Made by a program: the position numbers and the translations under genes. This document shows, piece by piece, positions 27,362-37,598 of a stretch of DNA of 64,000 nt (within the stretch, counting starts at the first letter, position 1; each line of letters starts with the position of its first letter). The notes beneath the pieces are model-generated. The model saw only the letters and a list, made by a program, of their open reading frames with translations. It was not told the origin of the DNA and made no database searches. The DNA is from CAIXZV01 sp963697365. GTDB lineage: Bacteria; Chloroflexota; Limnocylindria; Limnocylindrales; CSP1-4. The DNA lies in assembly GCA_963697365.1 (NCBI GenBank), contig CAVONT010000006.1:1-64000 (forward strand), given 5' to 3'.

Positions 27362-29272
27362 GCGTCGTCGTCGGCACGGCCGGCCACATCGACCACGGCA
27401 AGACCACGCTCCTGCGCGCCCTCACGGGCATCGACGCGGACCGCCTGCCCGAGGAGCGCCGGCGGGGCATGACGATCGACGTCGGGTATGCGCACATGCC
27501 GCTGCCGGACGGGACCATGCTGGACTTCGTCGACGTGCCCGGGCATGACCGGCTGGTGGGCAACATGCTCGTGGGCGCGGGCGAGGTGGATGCCGCCCTG
27601 CTGGTGGTCGCCGCGGACGATGGACCGAATGCCCAGACACTCGAGCACCTCGAGCTGCTCGATGCGATCGGGATCACCCATGCCGTCGTGGTGGTCTCCA
27701 AGGTCGACATGGTGGAGCCGGTCCGGGTCGAGGAGGTCATCGAGGAGGTGGGACAGCTTGTCTCGCGGACGGGGCTGGCAGGATCTCCGGTCCTGCCGGT
27801 GAGCGGCGTCACGGGCGATGGGATCGACGCGCTCCGGGCCGCCCTCGTGGCGCTGCGCGACCAGGTGGAGGAGAGCGGTCGACGCGGGTACGGCGCGCGC
27901 CTCGCGGTGGACCGCGTGTTCGCCGCCAGGGGGCGGGGCACGGTGGTCACCGGCAGCCTGCGCGGCGGCCCGATCGCCACCGGCGCCACGCTTCGTCTCG
28001 TGCCCGGCGGTCGTGACGTCCGTGTGCGCGAGATCCAGGCGCGAGGTTCGACGGTCGACGCGGCCGATGGCGGACGGACGGCGCTGCTCCTTGGCAGCGT
28101 GGAGCCGGGCGACGTCCAGCGGGGCCAGGTCGTGAGCATGGATCCCGCCGTCATGACGACGTCACGGGTCCTGGCCGCCGTCAGGGCTCCCGCCGGCCTC
28201 GCGCCCGGGGCCGGGGTCGCTCCACCTGCGGACCGCGAGCGGCTCCGCCTCCATGCCGGGACGGAGAGCGCGGCGGCGCTCGTGATCCGGGGCCCGCGCG
28301 AGTCGGTCGACCTGGGCGTCCACGGGCAGCCTCGCCCTGCTTCGCCTGGACGCGGAGATCGCCGCCGCCGCGGGCGACCGGTTCGCCCTCCGACGCTCGT
28401 CGCCGGGTGGTTGCGCAGGCGGTGGCATCGTGCTGGACCCCGTGCCTCCGCGCGGGGTCTCGCGGCGGCGGCTCACGGTCACCCGTGCGGAGGCCCTGCT
28501 GGGGGCGGTGCTCAGCGGTGATCGGGCGGCGATCGCGGCGGCGCGCCTGGAGCTGCACGGGGCGATGCGCGAGGGTGGATCGTGGGTGCTCGCGACGGAC
28601 GTTGAAGCCGAACTGGCCGGGACCGCACTGGACGCCGTTGCCGCTCACCATGCCGCCGAGCCGGCGTCGCCGGGTCTCGCGCTCCCCACGCTGCGTGCCG
28701 ACCTCGCGCTGGCTGCGCGGCGCCGCGTCACCGTGGGGCGGGCAGCCGCGGAGGACATCGCCCGGGCGATCGTCGAACGGCTGGTCGCCGCCGGCAGCCT
28801 CGCCCGCGCAGGCGATCGCGTCCGGGACGCGGGCCGCGCCGACGGGCTGCCGGCGGCGGTCCGCGAGGCGATGGACCGGCTCGAGGCGGCACTCGCCGTG
28901 GCGGCGCCGCCATCGCTGGCCCAGGCGGCCCGTGACGCGGACTGCCCGCCGGCTGGAATCCGGGCCCTCGAGGCCGAGGGCCGCATCGCGCGCCTCCAGG
29001 ACGATCTCGCATGGGCCTCCACGACGTACAAGGCGCTCGTCAAGCAGGCCCTGGCGATCGCGGCGAACGGCCCCCTGTCACCCGCCGCCTTCCGCGATGC
29101 GACCGGCACCAGCCGCAAGTACGTGCTGGTGATCCTCGAGGACCTGGATCGCCGAGGGCTGCTGCGCCGGACCGACAGCGGCCACGTGCTTGGCCCCGTC
29201 ACGATCGCGCGGATGCAGGCTCGGGACGCAGCCCGGACCGGCGGTGCCCGGTCGGTCGAGCAGGGATCGTGA
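27358..29272 (+). CDS. selB: Selenocysteine-specific elongation factor SelB, one frameshift
   Basis: Delivers Sec-tRNA to UGA codons that carry a SECIS hairpin. The GTPase domain is complete: GHIDHGKTT (P-loop), DVPGHDRL, and SKVD for guanine specificity, preceded by VVVGTA. EF-Tu-like domains II and III follow, then the winged-helix SECIS-binding region (for example YKALVKQALAIAANGPLSPAAFRD and YVLVILEDLDRRGLLRR). A frameshift near 28325 lies in domain III. Total length about 638 residues, normal for SelB. It overlaps selA and the mobA-like gene by 4 bp each. Confidence 0.95.
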
Positions 29273-29892
29273 AGCCGGCCGCGATCGTCCTCGCCGGCGG
29301 GGCGTCCTCCCGGTTCGGCGCGGACAAGCTCGCCGCACTTCTCGACGGCCGCCCGGTGCTCGCACAGACGCTTGACGCGGTCGCGGGCGTCGCCTCCCCG
29401 GTGGTGCTCGTGCTCGCGCCCGGTGCCGTGGGCCTGCCGTGGTGCCTGACGGCGCCGACGCCAGTGGGCGGTCCGTCATCATCGCCCGCGATCCGCAGCA
29501 GTTCGGCGGTCCGCTCGTGGGCCTGGCATCCGGGCTGGCCGCGCTCCACCAGGCAGCTCCTGACGTGGAGGTCGCGCTCGTCACCGGTGGCGACATGCCC
29601 AGCGTCGTGGCCTCGGTCCTCCAGCTGCTGGCCTCCACCCTTGATGCCACCATGGGCATCACGGCAGTGACGCTCGAGGCCGACCCACCCTCGATCCTGC
29701 CGATGGCCGTGCGGGTCGAGCCCGCGCTCGCCGCGTGCACCGACGATCCTCGCCGGGCAGGGGAAGCGCAGCCTCCGCGCCCTGCTCGCCTCCGGTCCGT
29801 CGATCGTCGTGCCGGCATCGGCGTGGCGCGTCCTGGATCCGGCTGCCGCCACACTGCGCGACATCGACACCCCCGCCGACCTCGAGGGCTGA
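29269..29892 (+). CDS. MobA/MocA-like molybdenum cofactor nucleotidyltransferase, two frameshifts
   Basis: NTP-transferase of about 205 residues that would attach GMP (MobA) or CMP (MocA) to molybdopterin. It begins AAIVLAGGASSRFGADKLAALLDGRPVL, the family's nucleotide-binding motif LAGGxSxRxGxDK. VALVTGGDMPSV is the metal-binding GD block, and DIDTPADL lies near the end. Frameshifts occur near 29450 and 29750. GTG 29269 overlaps the selB stop. Placement in a sel operon, with fdhD elsewhere, points to bis-MGD supply for a selenocysteine formate dehydrogenase. Confidence 0.82.
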
Positions 29893-30177
29893 CTCGGGGT
29901 TCGTCGGGCACCCTGGCCGATCGCGCCCGCCACCCGCCACCTGCCACCCTCGCCCGCCACCCGCCGATTCCCGCTGAGCGACCAGACGGGGAGCCTGGCG
30001 TGTCAATCCGGTCGCGTGGCGGCAGGAACGGCGCCCGACCGGGGGCCGCGGCGCTCATCCCTGCCGCTGTGCGGGACTCCCGCACCTGCACCGCCCATTG
30101 TGGTCGCCGGCCGGGAACCCGCCCGGTCCAGCGCCTGGCCTGTTGCCGAATGACTATGTGAGCACTATGATGGCGCT
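29893..30177. other. Spacer with direct repeat before the toxin-antitoxin start
   Basis: The 285-bp spacer contains cgcccgccacccgcc-type repeats near 29926-29966. Immediately before the antitoxin there is an AT-richer block with actatg at 30153-30158 and again at 30164-30169, 11 bp apart (one helical turn), which may be the autoregulatory site. Confidence 0.35.
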
Positions 30178-30459
30178 ATGAGAACGATCACAGCGCTCGA
30201 GGTTCGTGCGAAGTTTGGCCAGGTCATCGACGAGGCCGCCGCCGGCGAGCGGTTCATCGTCGAGCGCGCCGGTGTGCCGGTCGCGGCCATCGTGCCCCTG
30301 GAGGACCTGCGATCGCTCGACCCGGCTGTCATCGCAGCAAGGCGGTCGGCGGCGCTCGAGGACCTGATCCGTGCCGGACGGCGCCATCGCGCACGCTACG
30401 GACCTACTGATCCCGTGGCGCTGGTGCGCGCCGAGCGGGATCTCGGCCACCGGCCATGA
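30178..30459 (+). CDS. Phd/YefM-type antitoxin
   Basis: A 93-residue protein with the Phd/YefM fold at the N-terminus: RTITALEVRAKFGQVIDEAAAGERFIVERAGVPVAAIVPLED. The C-terminal basic helix wraps the toxin in this family. It overlaps the PIN toxin by 4 bp (ATGA), the standard antitoxin-first order. It presumably represses its own promoter through the upstream actatg direct repeat. Confidence 0.9.
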   Translation: MRTITALEVRAKFGQVIDEAAAGERFIVERAGVPVAAIVPLEDLRSLDPAVIAARRSAALEDLIRAGRRHRARYGPTDPVALVRAERDLGHRP

Positions 30460-30878
30460 GCTTCAGGACGCCGCGGGCTCCTGTCGTCGTCGACGCCTCC
30501 ATCACGGTCGGGATCGCAGCCGGCGAGGAGGTTGCGATCGCCGCCGCGGAAGCGCTTGACGCGGCGACCACGATGCTGCTCGCGCCGCCACTGCTGTGGA
30601 GCGAGACTGCGAACGCACTCCTGCGCGGTGCCCGCCTCCCCACTACCGATGTCATCGCTGCCGTCGACGCGCTGGAGCGGCTCGGCATCGAACCAGCCGA
30701 CAGGGGAGCTCGGGGTCTTCGCGAGGCCATCATCCTCGCGGATCGGCACCGTCTCTCGGTGTACGACGCCGCCTACCTGTGGCTCGCGATCGACGTGGAC
30801 GGCGAGCTCGCCACGCTGGACCGCCAGCTCGCTCGCGCCGCGGTCGCGGAGGGCGTCCCGCTCACGCTCAACCCCTGA
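30456..30878 (+). CDS. VapC-family PIN-domain toxin
   Basis: A 140-residue PIN ribonuclease. Acidic residues at the expected places: D in VVVDASITVGIA, E in LWSETANALLRGA, D in SVYDAAYLWLAI and D in LATLDRQLARAA. VapC toxins cleave tRNA or rRNA when the antitoxin is lost. All four acidic positions look intact, so activity is likely. Confidence 0.9.
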   Translation: MSFRTPRAPVVVDASITVGIAAGEEVAIAAAEALDAATTMLLAPPLLWSETANALLRGARLPTTDVIAAVDALERLGIEPADRGARGLREAIILADRHRLSVYDAAYLWLAIDVDGELATLDRQLARAAVAEGVPLTLNP

Positions 30879-30899
30879 GGCAGGCCGCGGGCCGCTGCC

Positions 30900-31577
30900 T
30901 CAGCTGCCTGTGGCCATCCGGGCGAGGCTGTCCTGATCGACGAGCCACAGGTGCGCGCGCCCCAGCCTGACCAGGCCCGCCCGCTCCCAGGTGCCCAGGA
31001 TCCGGCTCACGGCCTCGCGCGCGCAGGCGAGCTCCTGGGCAAGTCGCTCATGGGTGACGACCACGGGCAGCGATGGATCGGGCTCGGCGAGCCGGAGAAG
31101 CACGCCTGCCACGCGCTGTTCGAGGGTTCCCAGGGCCACGTCGCTGACGAGCTCGAGGGAGTGCGCGAGACGGGCCTCGCAACTGCGGAACAGGTGGTCG
31201 CGCAAGGCTGGCTCCCCGTCGACGAGATCGCGGAAGACGGTCGCGGGGATCGTCACGCCTGCGGCAGCCTCCTCCACCACGGCCTCCGCGCGGTACCGGG
31301 TCCCGGCCAGGACGGCCAGCACCTCGAGCGTGCACAGTTCTCCCGGGCCGACCGTGTACAGCATGATCTCGCGGCCGGATGCCCTCCGCTTCGCGACCCG
31401 GAGGTGCCCCTGGGTGAGCAGGGCAACCTCCCAGCACGCGTCGCCCTCCTGCCGGTAGAGCGACGGCCCCAGGGAGAACGGATGGGCCATCGCACGCAGG
31501 CGAGCCCGCGCATCGTCCGACACCAGCCCGATGAAGGCGTAGGCGTCGAGGCCACTGAGGGCTTCCTGGTGCAGCAC
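30900..31577 (-). CDS. Crp/Fnr-family transcriptional regulator
   Basis: A 225-residue protein: an N-terminal cyclic-nucleotide-type beta-roll (SLGPSLYRQEGDACWEVALLTQGHLRVAKR, VGPGELCTLEVLAVL), a dimerisation helix, and a C-terminal HTH (THERLAQELACAREAVSRILGTWERAGLVRL). No FNR-type N-terminal cysteine cluster is seen, so it is closer to CRP/HcpR/DNR-like members with an unknown ligand. GTG 31577 is chosen as start. A CRP-like palindrome is in its upstream spacer, suggesting autoregulation and control of the divergent gene at 31709. Confidence 0.85.
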   Translation of the reverse strand: MLHQEALSGLDAYAFIGLVSDDARARLRAMAHPFSLGPSLYRQEGDACWEVALLTQGHLRVAKRRASGREIMLYTVGPGELCTLEVLAVLAGTRYRAEAVVEEAAAGVTIPATVFRDLVDGEPALRDHLFRSCEARLAHSLELVSDVALGTLEQRVAGVLLRLAEPDPSLPVVVTHERLAQELACAREAVSRILGTWERAGLVRLGRAHLWLVDQDSLARMATGS

Positions 31578-31628
31578 GGGTGGTCTCCGGCGGATGATCG
31601 GGCGGCATCCTGGGAATGTGCCGTTCTC

Positions 31629-31644
31629 TGTGACCGAGGTCACT
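31629..31644. promoter_or_regulatory. CRP-like palindrome TGTGA-N6-TCACT
   Basis: TGTGACCGAGGTCACT at 31629-31644 contains the perfect palindrome gtgacc-ga-ggtcac and matches the CRP consensus TGTGA-N6-TCACA except for the last base. It lies 52 bp before the Crp/Fnr gene and 65 bp before the secreted-protein gene on the other strand. Confidence 0.6.
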
Positions 31645-31708
31645 GACGCCCGATAGGTTTCACGCGCAACGTTCCTCGTGCGTCCACCGCCGGAGGAACC
31701 TGCCCGCA

Positions 31709-33343
31709 ATGTCCAGACGATCGCGCCTGGCCGCGTTGTCCGCGGCTGCCATGCTGCTTCTCGCTGCAGCCCTTCCTGTCGCGCAGGCGGCCGATCCGCC
31801 GCCCGCCTACGACGTCACCTTCCTGGGCAATGGGACGCCCGTTGCGATCAACCACGCCGGCACCGTCGCGGGCACCCGTCTTGTCGGTACCAGCGGCTAC
31901 GAGGCCCTGGTCAGCGTGGGCGGGGCGCCGTGGGCCGTCCTGCCCAAGCCCGCGGGCGCTGACACCACGTTCCCGACCGACATCAACGACGCCGGCGTGA
32001 TCGTGGGGAACGCCTACACGGCAGGGAACGGCATCGGCGTCCGCTGGCTGCCTGCAGCCGGTGGCGGCTACTCGGTCGAGGTCCTGCCGAGGCTCGCGGG
32101 CGACGCCTCCTCCTACGTGAGCGGCATCGACAACCTCGGGCGGATCGTGGGGGCCCGGCGCAGCCTCGGATACGTGCCCGCGGCGACGTCCGGCTGGCTG
32201 TGGAGCGAGGCCGGCGGCGTCGTGGACCTGGCGGCCACCTACGGCCTGTGGAGCGCGCCCCTCGACCTCAACACGGCTGGGCGCGTCATCAGCAGCACCG
32301 AGGTCCTGGACCTCACCACCGGCGCCCGATCCGACATCGGGCTGCCCGCCCCGACCGGCTACAACGCCGTCGGCAACGTCGTCCTCAACGAGACCGGCCA
32401 GGTTGGTGGCACAGCGGTGATGTCGTCGCAGTCGCTGAACATCGTCGCCGCCTTCCGGTACACGCCGGGCGCGGGCTGGACGTACCTCGCGGGCACCACG
32501 CGCTACACGGTCGTCACCTCGATCAACGGCCTCGGCGACGTCGGGTACGGCGAGCAGGGGGCGGGCATCGCCTTCATGGGTCTCGGGGTGTTCCCGGTCT
32601 GGCGCCTCCTGAGCGCGGAGGCCACCGCCGCCGGCTGGACCATCACCGGCGGAGGCACGGAGATCAACGACGGGCGCGCGATCGCCACGGTCGGCCGCAA
32701 CACGATCACCGGCCAGGCCGGCGGCGTGCTGCTCACGCCTCGCGGCACCGTGCAGCCCCCGGCGGCGCCGGTCCTGACCGGTGTCCCGCATCCGTCAACG
32801 CCGTCCGCGCCGTGGGACGCCATCTCGCTGTCGTGGACGAGGATCTCCGACGCGACCGGCTACCTCGTGGAGCGTCGCGACCCGGGCACGACCGCCTTCC
32901 GCCAGATCTCCAACGGCACCACCATCCAGACGATCTTCGACGACACCGCGATCACCGCGGGGGCCACGTACACCTACCGGGTGTTCGCCGTCGGCCTGCT
33001 CACCAGCGCGCCGTCGAACGAGGTGACGGTCACCGCGCCGTCGGCTCCCCCGGCTGCCGACACGCAGGCACCCGTCGTGACCGTGGTCTCGCCGGCGCAG
33101 AACGCCATCGTCAGCGGCACGGTCCGGGTCAGCGCCACGGCCACCGACAACGTGGGCGTGGTGCGGATGGAGCTCCGGAACTCGTCCGGCAAGCTGCTCG
33201 CCTCGTCGGCGTCCGGATCGCTGACCTACGACTGGAACACGAGGACCCTCAAGCGCGGTTCCACGCAGACGCTCACCGTCCGGGCGTTCGACGCGGCCGG
33301 GAACACGGGCACGGCCCAGGTGGTGGTCCGCATCCGGCGGTGA
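31709..33343 (+). CDS. Secreted HAF-repeat protein with FN3 and Ig-like domains
   Basis: A 544-residue exported protein. Signal peptide (AALSAAAMLLLAAALPVAQAA). Residues 30-345 have HAF-type repeats, seen as INHAGTVAGT, INDAGVIVGN, IDNLGRIVGA and LNETGQVGGT. Residues 350-445 form a fibronectin type III domain (ISLSWTRISDATGYLVERRDPG ... TYTYRVFAVG). Residues 455-544 form a bacterial Ig-like domain (APVVTVVSPAQNAIVSGTVRV ... VRAFDAAGNTG). Probably a cell-surface or extracellular adhesive protein. GGAGGA at 31692-31697 supports ATG 31709. The CRP-like site upstream suggests control by the divergent regulator. Confidence 0.82.
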   Translation: MSRRSRLAALSAAAMLLLAAALPVAQAADPPPAYDVTFLGNGTPVAINHAGTVAGTRLVGTSGYEALVSVGGAPWAVLPKPAGADTTFPTDINDAGVIVGNAYTAGNGIGVRWLPAAGGGYSVEVLPRLAGDASSYVSGIDNLGRIVGARRSLGYVPAATSGWLWSEAGGVVDLAATYGLWSAPLDLNTAGRVISSTEVLDLTTGARSDIGLPAPTGYNAVGNVVLNETGQVGGTAVMSSQSLNIVAAFRYTPGAGWTYLAGTTRYTVVTSINGLGDVGYGEQGAGIAFMGLGVFPVWRLLSAEATAAGWTITGGGTEINDGRAIATVGRNTITGQAGGVLLTPRGTVQPPAAPVLTGVPHPSTPSAPWDAISLSWTRISDATGYLVERRDPGTTAFRQISNGTTIQTIFDDTAITAGATYTYRVFAVGLLTSAPSNEVTVTAPSAPPAADTQAPVVTVVSPAQNAIVSGTVRVSATATDNVGVVRMELRNSSGKLLASSASGSLTYDWNTRTLKRGSTQTLTVRAFDAAGNTGTAQVVVRIRR

Positions 33344-33355
33344 AGCGGCGTCCGC

Positions 33356-34594
33356 TCAAGGGATCCCCAGCTCGGAGCGCATGCCCTCGATCTCGCGGAT
33401 CATCTCCGGGTCCGTGACGAGCTCGAGGGCCTGATCGAAGTCCGCGGCGGCGCCGGTCGTGTCGCCGCCCATTCCCCTGGCGTAGCCGCGCATCGCCCAA
33501 AGGATCCCTTCCCCGGGTTCGGCCTCGACCAGGCGGTCGCAGTCCGCGATCGCCTTCGGGGCGTCGCCCTGGCGCAGGTAGGCACGCGCCCGGGCCCCGA
33601 CTGTGAGCAGATCGCCGGGCTCGCGTTCCAGCGCCCGGTCGTAGTCGGCGATCGCCGCGGTGTCGTCACCCTGGTAGGCCGCCACGAGGCCGCGCAGGTA
33701 GTACCCGCCGCCATGGTCCGGGTCGAGCGCCAGCAGCGCATCGGCGTCGGCAAGCGCCCCGGCGAAGTCGTCCAGGTCGACCCGTGTCTCGGCGCGGCTG
33801 AGGTAGGCGCTGTAGAGGGACGGATCGAGCCGGATCGCTTCGTCGTAGTCGTCGAGCGCGCCCTCCAGGTCACCGGTGATCCGGCGCAGGTCGCCTCTGC
33901 TCGCCCAGGCGAACGGGTAGCCGGGATCCAGCTCGATCGCCTTGCCGAAGTCCGCGATGGCCAGGTCGTCGTCACCGTGGCGGCGGTAGGCGACCCCCCG
34001 GTTGCGGTAGGCGAATGCGAATGCCGGATCGAGCTTGATGGCGCGGTTGAAGTCGGCGATTGCGAGATCGAACTGGCCAAGCTCGTCGTGGGCGTTGCCG
34101 CGGTTCGCGACGGCGAAGGCGCTGTCGGGATCCAGCGCGATCGCAGCATCGAAGTCGTCGATGGCGAGCTCGTGCCGGCCCAACGCGCCGTACGCGAGTC
34201 CTCGGCTGACGAGAGCGCCGGCGGAGGAGGCATCGAGCTCGACCGCGCGCCGGCCGTCGACGAGTGCCTCGTCGGCCCGGCCAAGCTGCGTCAGCACGTA
34301 CGACCGCCCGCTGTAGGCGTCGCTCGTACCGTCGCCGGCCTCGATCGCGCATTCGAAGACCGCAAGCGCCTCGTCCCAGCGCCGGGTGTCCGCCAGATTC
34401 CAGCCCGCGGCCGCGTCGGCCGTGCCGTCTGCACAGGCGGCCGGCGCCGTCGGGCCGGATGGGGATCGACCCGCCGAGGCCTCCGCCGCCGGGCCACTGG
34501 TCGCCGTGCCGGGCGCCGCAGCCCCGCCACAGCCGGCCGCCACGATGGCCGCCACCAAGCACGCCGCCACCGCCGGCCCGACCATACGCCGCAT
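33356..34594 (-). CDS. TPR-repeat lipoprotein
   Basis: A 412-residue lipoprotein: signal ACLVAAIVAAGCGG with the lipid-modified cysteine, a Ser/Pro/Ala linker, then nine or more consecutive TPR units with D-P at the turns (for example AIADFNRAIKLDPAFAFAYRNRG). The strong Shine-Dalgarno AAGGAGG just upstream supports ATG 34594. It may scaffold surface complexes; no partner is obvious. It is convergent with the HAF/FN3 gene, 12 bp between stops. Confidence 0.85.
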   Translation of the reverse strand: MRRMVGPAVAACLVAAIVAAGCGGAAAPGTATSGPAAEASAGRSPSGPTAPAACADGTADAAAGWNLADTRRWDEALAVFECAIEAGDGTSDAYSGRSYVLTQLGRADEALVDGRRAVELDASSAGALVSRGLAYGALGRHELAIDDFDAAIALDPDSAFAVANRGNAHDELGQFDLAIADFNRAIKLDPAFAFAYRNRGVAYRRHGDDDLAIADFGKAIELDPGYPFAWASRGDLRRITGDLEGALDDYDEAIRLDPSLYSAYLSRAETRVDLDDFAGALADADALLALDPDHGGGYYLRGLVAAYQGDDTAAIADYDRALEREPGDLLTVGARARAYLRQGDAPKAIADCDRLVEAEPGEGILWAMRGYARGMGGDTTGAAADFDQALELVTDPEMIREIEGMRSELGIP

Positions 34595-35052
34595 CGCGCC
34601 CCTCCTTGTGCTGAGGACGCGCGAAGTTTCGACCTGTTGCCGGGCAGGCACCAGAGGCCATGGTCACCAAGCGCCGGCACCCCTCGCGTCCGGCACACGT
34701 AGGAGCGCATCTCCTTCGAGCAGTCCTGAGGTCGCGGCTGAGCCGCTGAGGTGGCGGTCGAGCCGCTGAGGCAGGGGCACCGCGCCAGTTCGGCGATCAC
34801 GAGCGGTGGGAGTCGTTGACGGGCACTTCGCTCGGCCAGACCGGACGTTTCGACGGCCGATCGCCGGAGGCAGGTGCGGATCGCTCGGAGCGGGCGAACA
34901 AAACGGCGCCCGAGGACCGCAACTGCTCGTCCAGGCCGAGCGGCGCGGTGCCGGTGCCGGGCAGGGCCGCTGCCGAGCAGCGGCAGTGCCGGGGCGCCGC
35001 CTGCCGAGCAGGGCCGGGAGCAGGGCGCCGCCGGTGCTTTGCGGCCTCCCCG
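34595..35052. other. Intergenic region, no gene seen
   Basis: 458 bp between two minus-strand genes. It contains two copies of a gagccgctgagg element (near 34739-34770), and GC-rich palindromic stretches near 34960-35000 around gccgagcagcggc. No conserved protein or RNA is recognised. Confidence 0.35.
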
Positions 35053-36701
35053 TTATCCGCCCAGGGCGGCCGTCTCGTGCACCGCCACGCCCTCGATGAA
35101 CGTGCCGGCGACACGCGTCTCGCCAATCGGCCCCTGCCCGGGATCGAACAGGTCGCGGTCCAGCACGGCGAAGTCGGCCAGGCGGCCCACCCCCAGCCAG
35201 CCCGCCTCGTCGAGATGGTTCACGTACGCCGACCCGGCCGTCGCCGCGGTGAGGATGTCGACCAGCTCGAGCCGCTCCTCGGGCAGGAAGGGTTCGGCCG
35301 AGCGGTTCTCGGGGCTGACCCGGGTGACGGCGACCTCCATCTGGAGGAACGGATCGGGCGTGGACACGCTCCAGTCCGAGCCCATCACCAGCGTCGCTCC
35401 GTGCCGGCGCAGCGAGCGGAACGGGTACTGTCGGGCGGACACCACCGGCCCCAGGAACGGCAGCGTGAGCTCCTCCATCTGGTCCTCGAGCACGGCCCAC
35501 AGCGGCTGCGCGTTGGCCATGGCACCGAGCTGCCGGAAGCGCGGCATGTCGTCGGGGTGGACGACCTGGAGGTGGGCGAGGTGCGGTCGGGTGTCGGACC
35601 AGCCGTTGGCGCGGCGGGCGGCCTCGACGGCATCGAGCGCCTGGCGGACGGCCCGGTCACCCAGGGCGTGGAAGTGCGGCTGGAGGCCCGAGCGCGTCGA
35701 TCCTGGTCACCGCCTGCGCAAGGACCTCGGGGTCGATGAAGTCCATGCCCCGGTTGGCTGTCGGGTGCCCGCGGCCGTCGAAGTACGGCTCCGTCATCGA
35801 CGCCGTCTGGTTCTCGACGATGCCGTCGCACATGAGCTTGACCGAGGTGGCCGCGAACCGGCCGACCACGCCCTTGGCGCGCCGCTCGACGAAGCCCTCG
35901 ATCTGGTCGAGGCCCTGGTCGCGCTCCCACCACATGGCGCCGACGACACGGGCGGTCAGCTCGCCGGCGCCTGCCAGCTCGAGGTAGACGTCCTCCGTGT
36001 CCGGCGTGACCCAGGCGTCCTGCCAGTTGGTGATGCCCAGGGAGTGCAGCCAGCGCTGGCTCTCGAGGGTCGCACGCCGGATGAGCGCGGCATCGGGGGG
36101 CGGGGTGATCGCCTCCACCAGCGACATCGCGCCCTCGTGGAGGGTGCCCGACGGCGTCCCGTCCTCGTCGCGGGCGATGCGCCCGGAGACCGGGTCAGGC
36201 GTGTCCCTGTCGATGCCGGCCAGCTCGAGCGCCTTGCGTGTTCACCCAGGCGTCGTGGCCGTCGCGGTTGGGAAGGTAGACGGGGCGGTCGGGGACGACG
36301 CGGTCGAGGTCCTCGCGGCGGGCGATGCCGCCGGGGAAGTCGGCCAGGTTCCAGCCGCCGCCCAGGATCCACTCGACGTCGGGGTTCGTGTCGGCGTAGG
36401 CCTTGACGATCTGCAGGTACTCGTCGAGCCCGCGGGCATCGTGGAGCTCGCACTGGATGCGGGCGAGGCCGCCCATCGGCGGGTGGACGTGGCTGTCACC
36501 GAAGCCGGGCGTGACGGTCCGGCCGCGCAGCTCGATGACGCGGGTGCGGGGGCCGACGAACGGCTTGACGGTCGTGTCGCCGCCGATGGCGACAAGGCGG
36601 CCGTTCCGGACGGCCATCGCCTCCGCCCAGGTCTTCGCGGCATCGGCGGTGAAGATCCGTCCCCCGGTCAGGACGAGGTCGGCGTGCGTATCGTTCGACA
36701 T
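35053..36701 (-). CDS. YtcJ-like metal-dependent amidohydrolase, frameshifted
   Basis: An amidohydrolase-family protein of about 545 residues. The N-terminus has LVLTGGRIFTADAAKTWAEAMAV and the metal-binding TPGFGDSHVHPPMGG; the middle has the long ILGGGWNLADFPGG and VKLMCDGIVENQTA blocks; the C-terminus has GSDWSVSTPDPF (metal Asp) and RLADFAVLDRDLF. Layout matches the YtcJ/AepA-type long-chain amidohydrolases, which act on unknown N-acyl or formimidoyl compounds. Frameshifts lie near 36240 and 35700. Start ATG 36701. Confidence 0.85.
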
Positions 36702-36835
36702 GGCGCGGAGTGTGACCGGTCCGAGCTGCCCGTGTCCCACGTGTCCCAAGGGACGGCGCGTCAGCCAGCGCTGAGGGCCGCGCGCGACCGGGCGACGCCG
36801 CGCCCCCTTGGCGATCCTGCACTAGACTGCCGCCG

Positions 36836-37558
36836 ATGGCCGGGCCGGTTGCGCTCGTCGGAGCAGGTGAGTTCCTTCCCCAGATGGCGGCGGTCGACCG
36901 CGTCCTGCTCACCGCCACGGGCCGGCCGCGTCCACGCGTCGTCATCCTCCCGACGGCGTCCGCGCCGGATGGCGAGGACGTGTTCGCGAAGTGGGCCGAC
37001 ATGGGCGTCGCGCACTTCTCCGAACTGGGCGCGGAGGTCGAGCCAGTGCTCGTGCGATCCGTCGACGAAGGCGCCGACGCGGCGGCCCTCCAGGCGGTCG
37101 GCGAGGCCGATCTCATCTACCTCTCCGGCGGCCACCCGGACCACCTGTCCCGCGTACTGCGGGACTCCCCGCTCGGCGACGCCGTGCGCGCTGCGGCGGC
37201 CCGAGGTGCCGTCATCGCGGGTTGCTCGGCCGGAGCGATGGCGATCACCACGCGCACGATGGCGCCCCGTCGCCTGGCCAGGCTCCCGGTGCCGGTGCTC
37301 TGGCCGCTGCGCTGGGTGGACGGTCTCGACCTCGTGCAGGGCATCACGGTGATCCCGCACTACAACTCGATCCCCGAGACGCTGTCGGCATTCCTCGTGC
37401 TCCAGGCACCGCGCCGGATCATCGTCTTCGGGATCGACGACGACACGGCGGCGATCGGGCGCAACGGGGTCTGGCAGGTGCACGGCGCCGGCAGGGTCAC
37501 CGTCTGGCGGGGCCGTCATCGCGAGCGCTTCCGGCCCGGAGACGCCTTCCGGCTCTGA
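36836..37558 (+). CDS. Peptidase S51 / cyanophycinase-like family protein
   Basis: A 240-residue class I glutamine-amidotransferase-like hydrolase. The nucleophile elbow AGCSAGAMAI carries the catalytic serine; YLSGGHPDHLSRVL precedes it and TVIPHYNSIPE follows, as in S51 peptidases and cyanophycinase relatives. It probably cleaves Asp-containing dipeptides or a similar small peptide. No signal peptide, so cytoplasmic. ATG 36836 lies 135 bp from the divergent amidohydrolase start. Confidence 0.82.
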   Translation: MAGPVALVGAGEFLPQMAAVDRVLLTATGRPRPRVVILPTASAPDGEDVFAKWADMGVAHFSELGAEVEPVLVRSVDEGADAAALQAVGEADLIYLSGGHPDHLSRVLRDSPLGDAVRAAAARGAVIAGCSAGAMAITTRTMAPRRLARLPVPVLWPLRWVDGLDLVQGITVIPHYNSIPETLSAFLVLQAPRRIIVFGIDDDTAAIGRNGVWQVHGAGRVTVWRGRHRERFRPGDAFRL

Positions 37559-37598
37559 CGCATCGCGCGGCGCAACTGCCCGAACCGGCATGGTCCCG

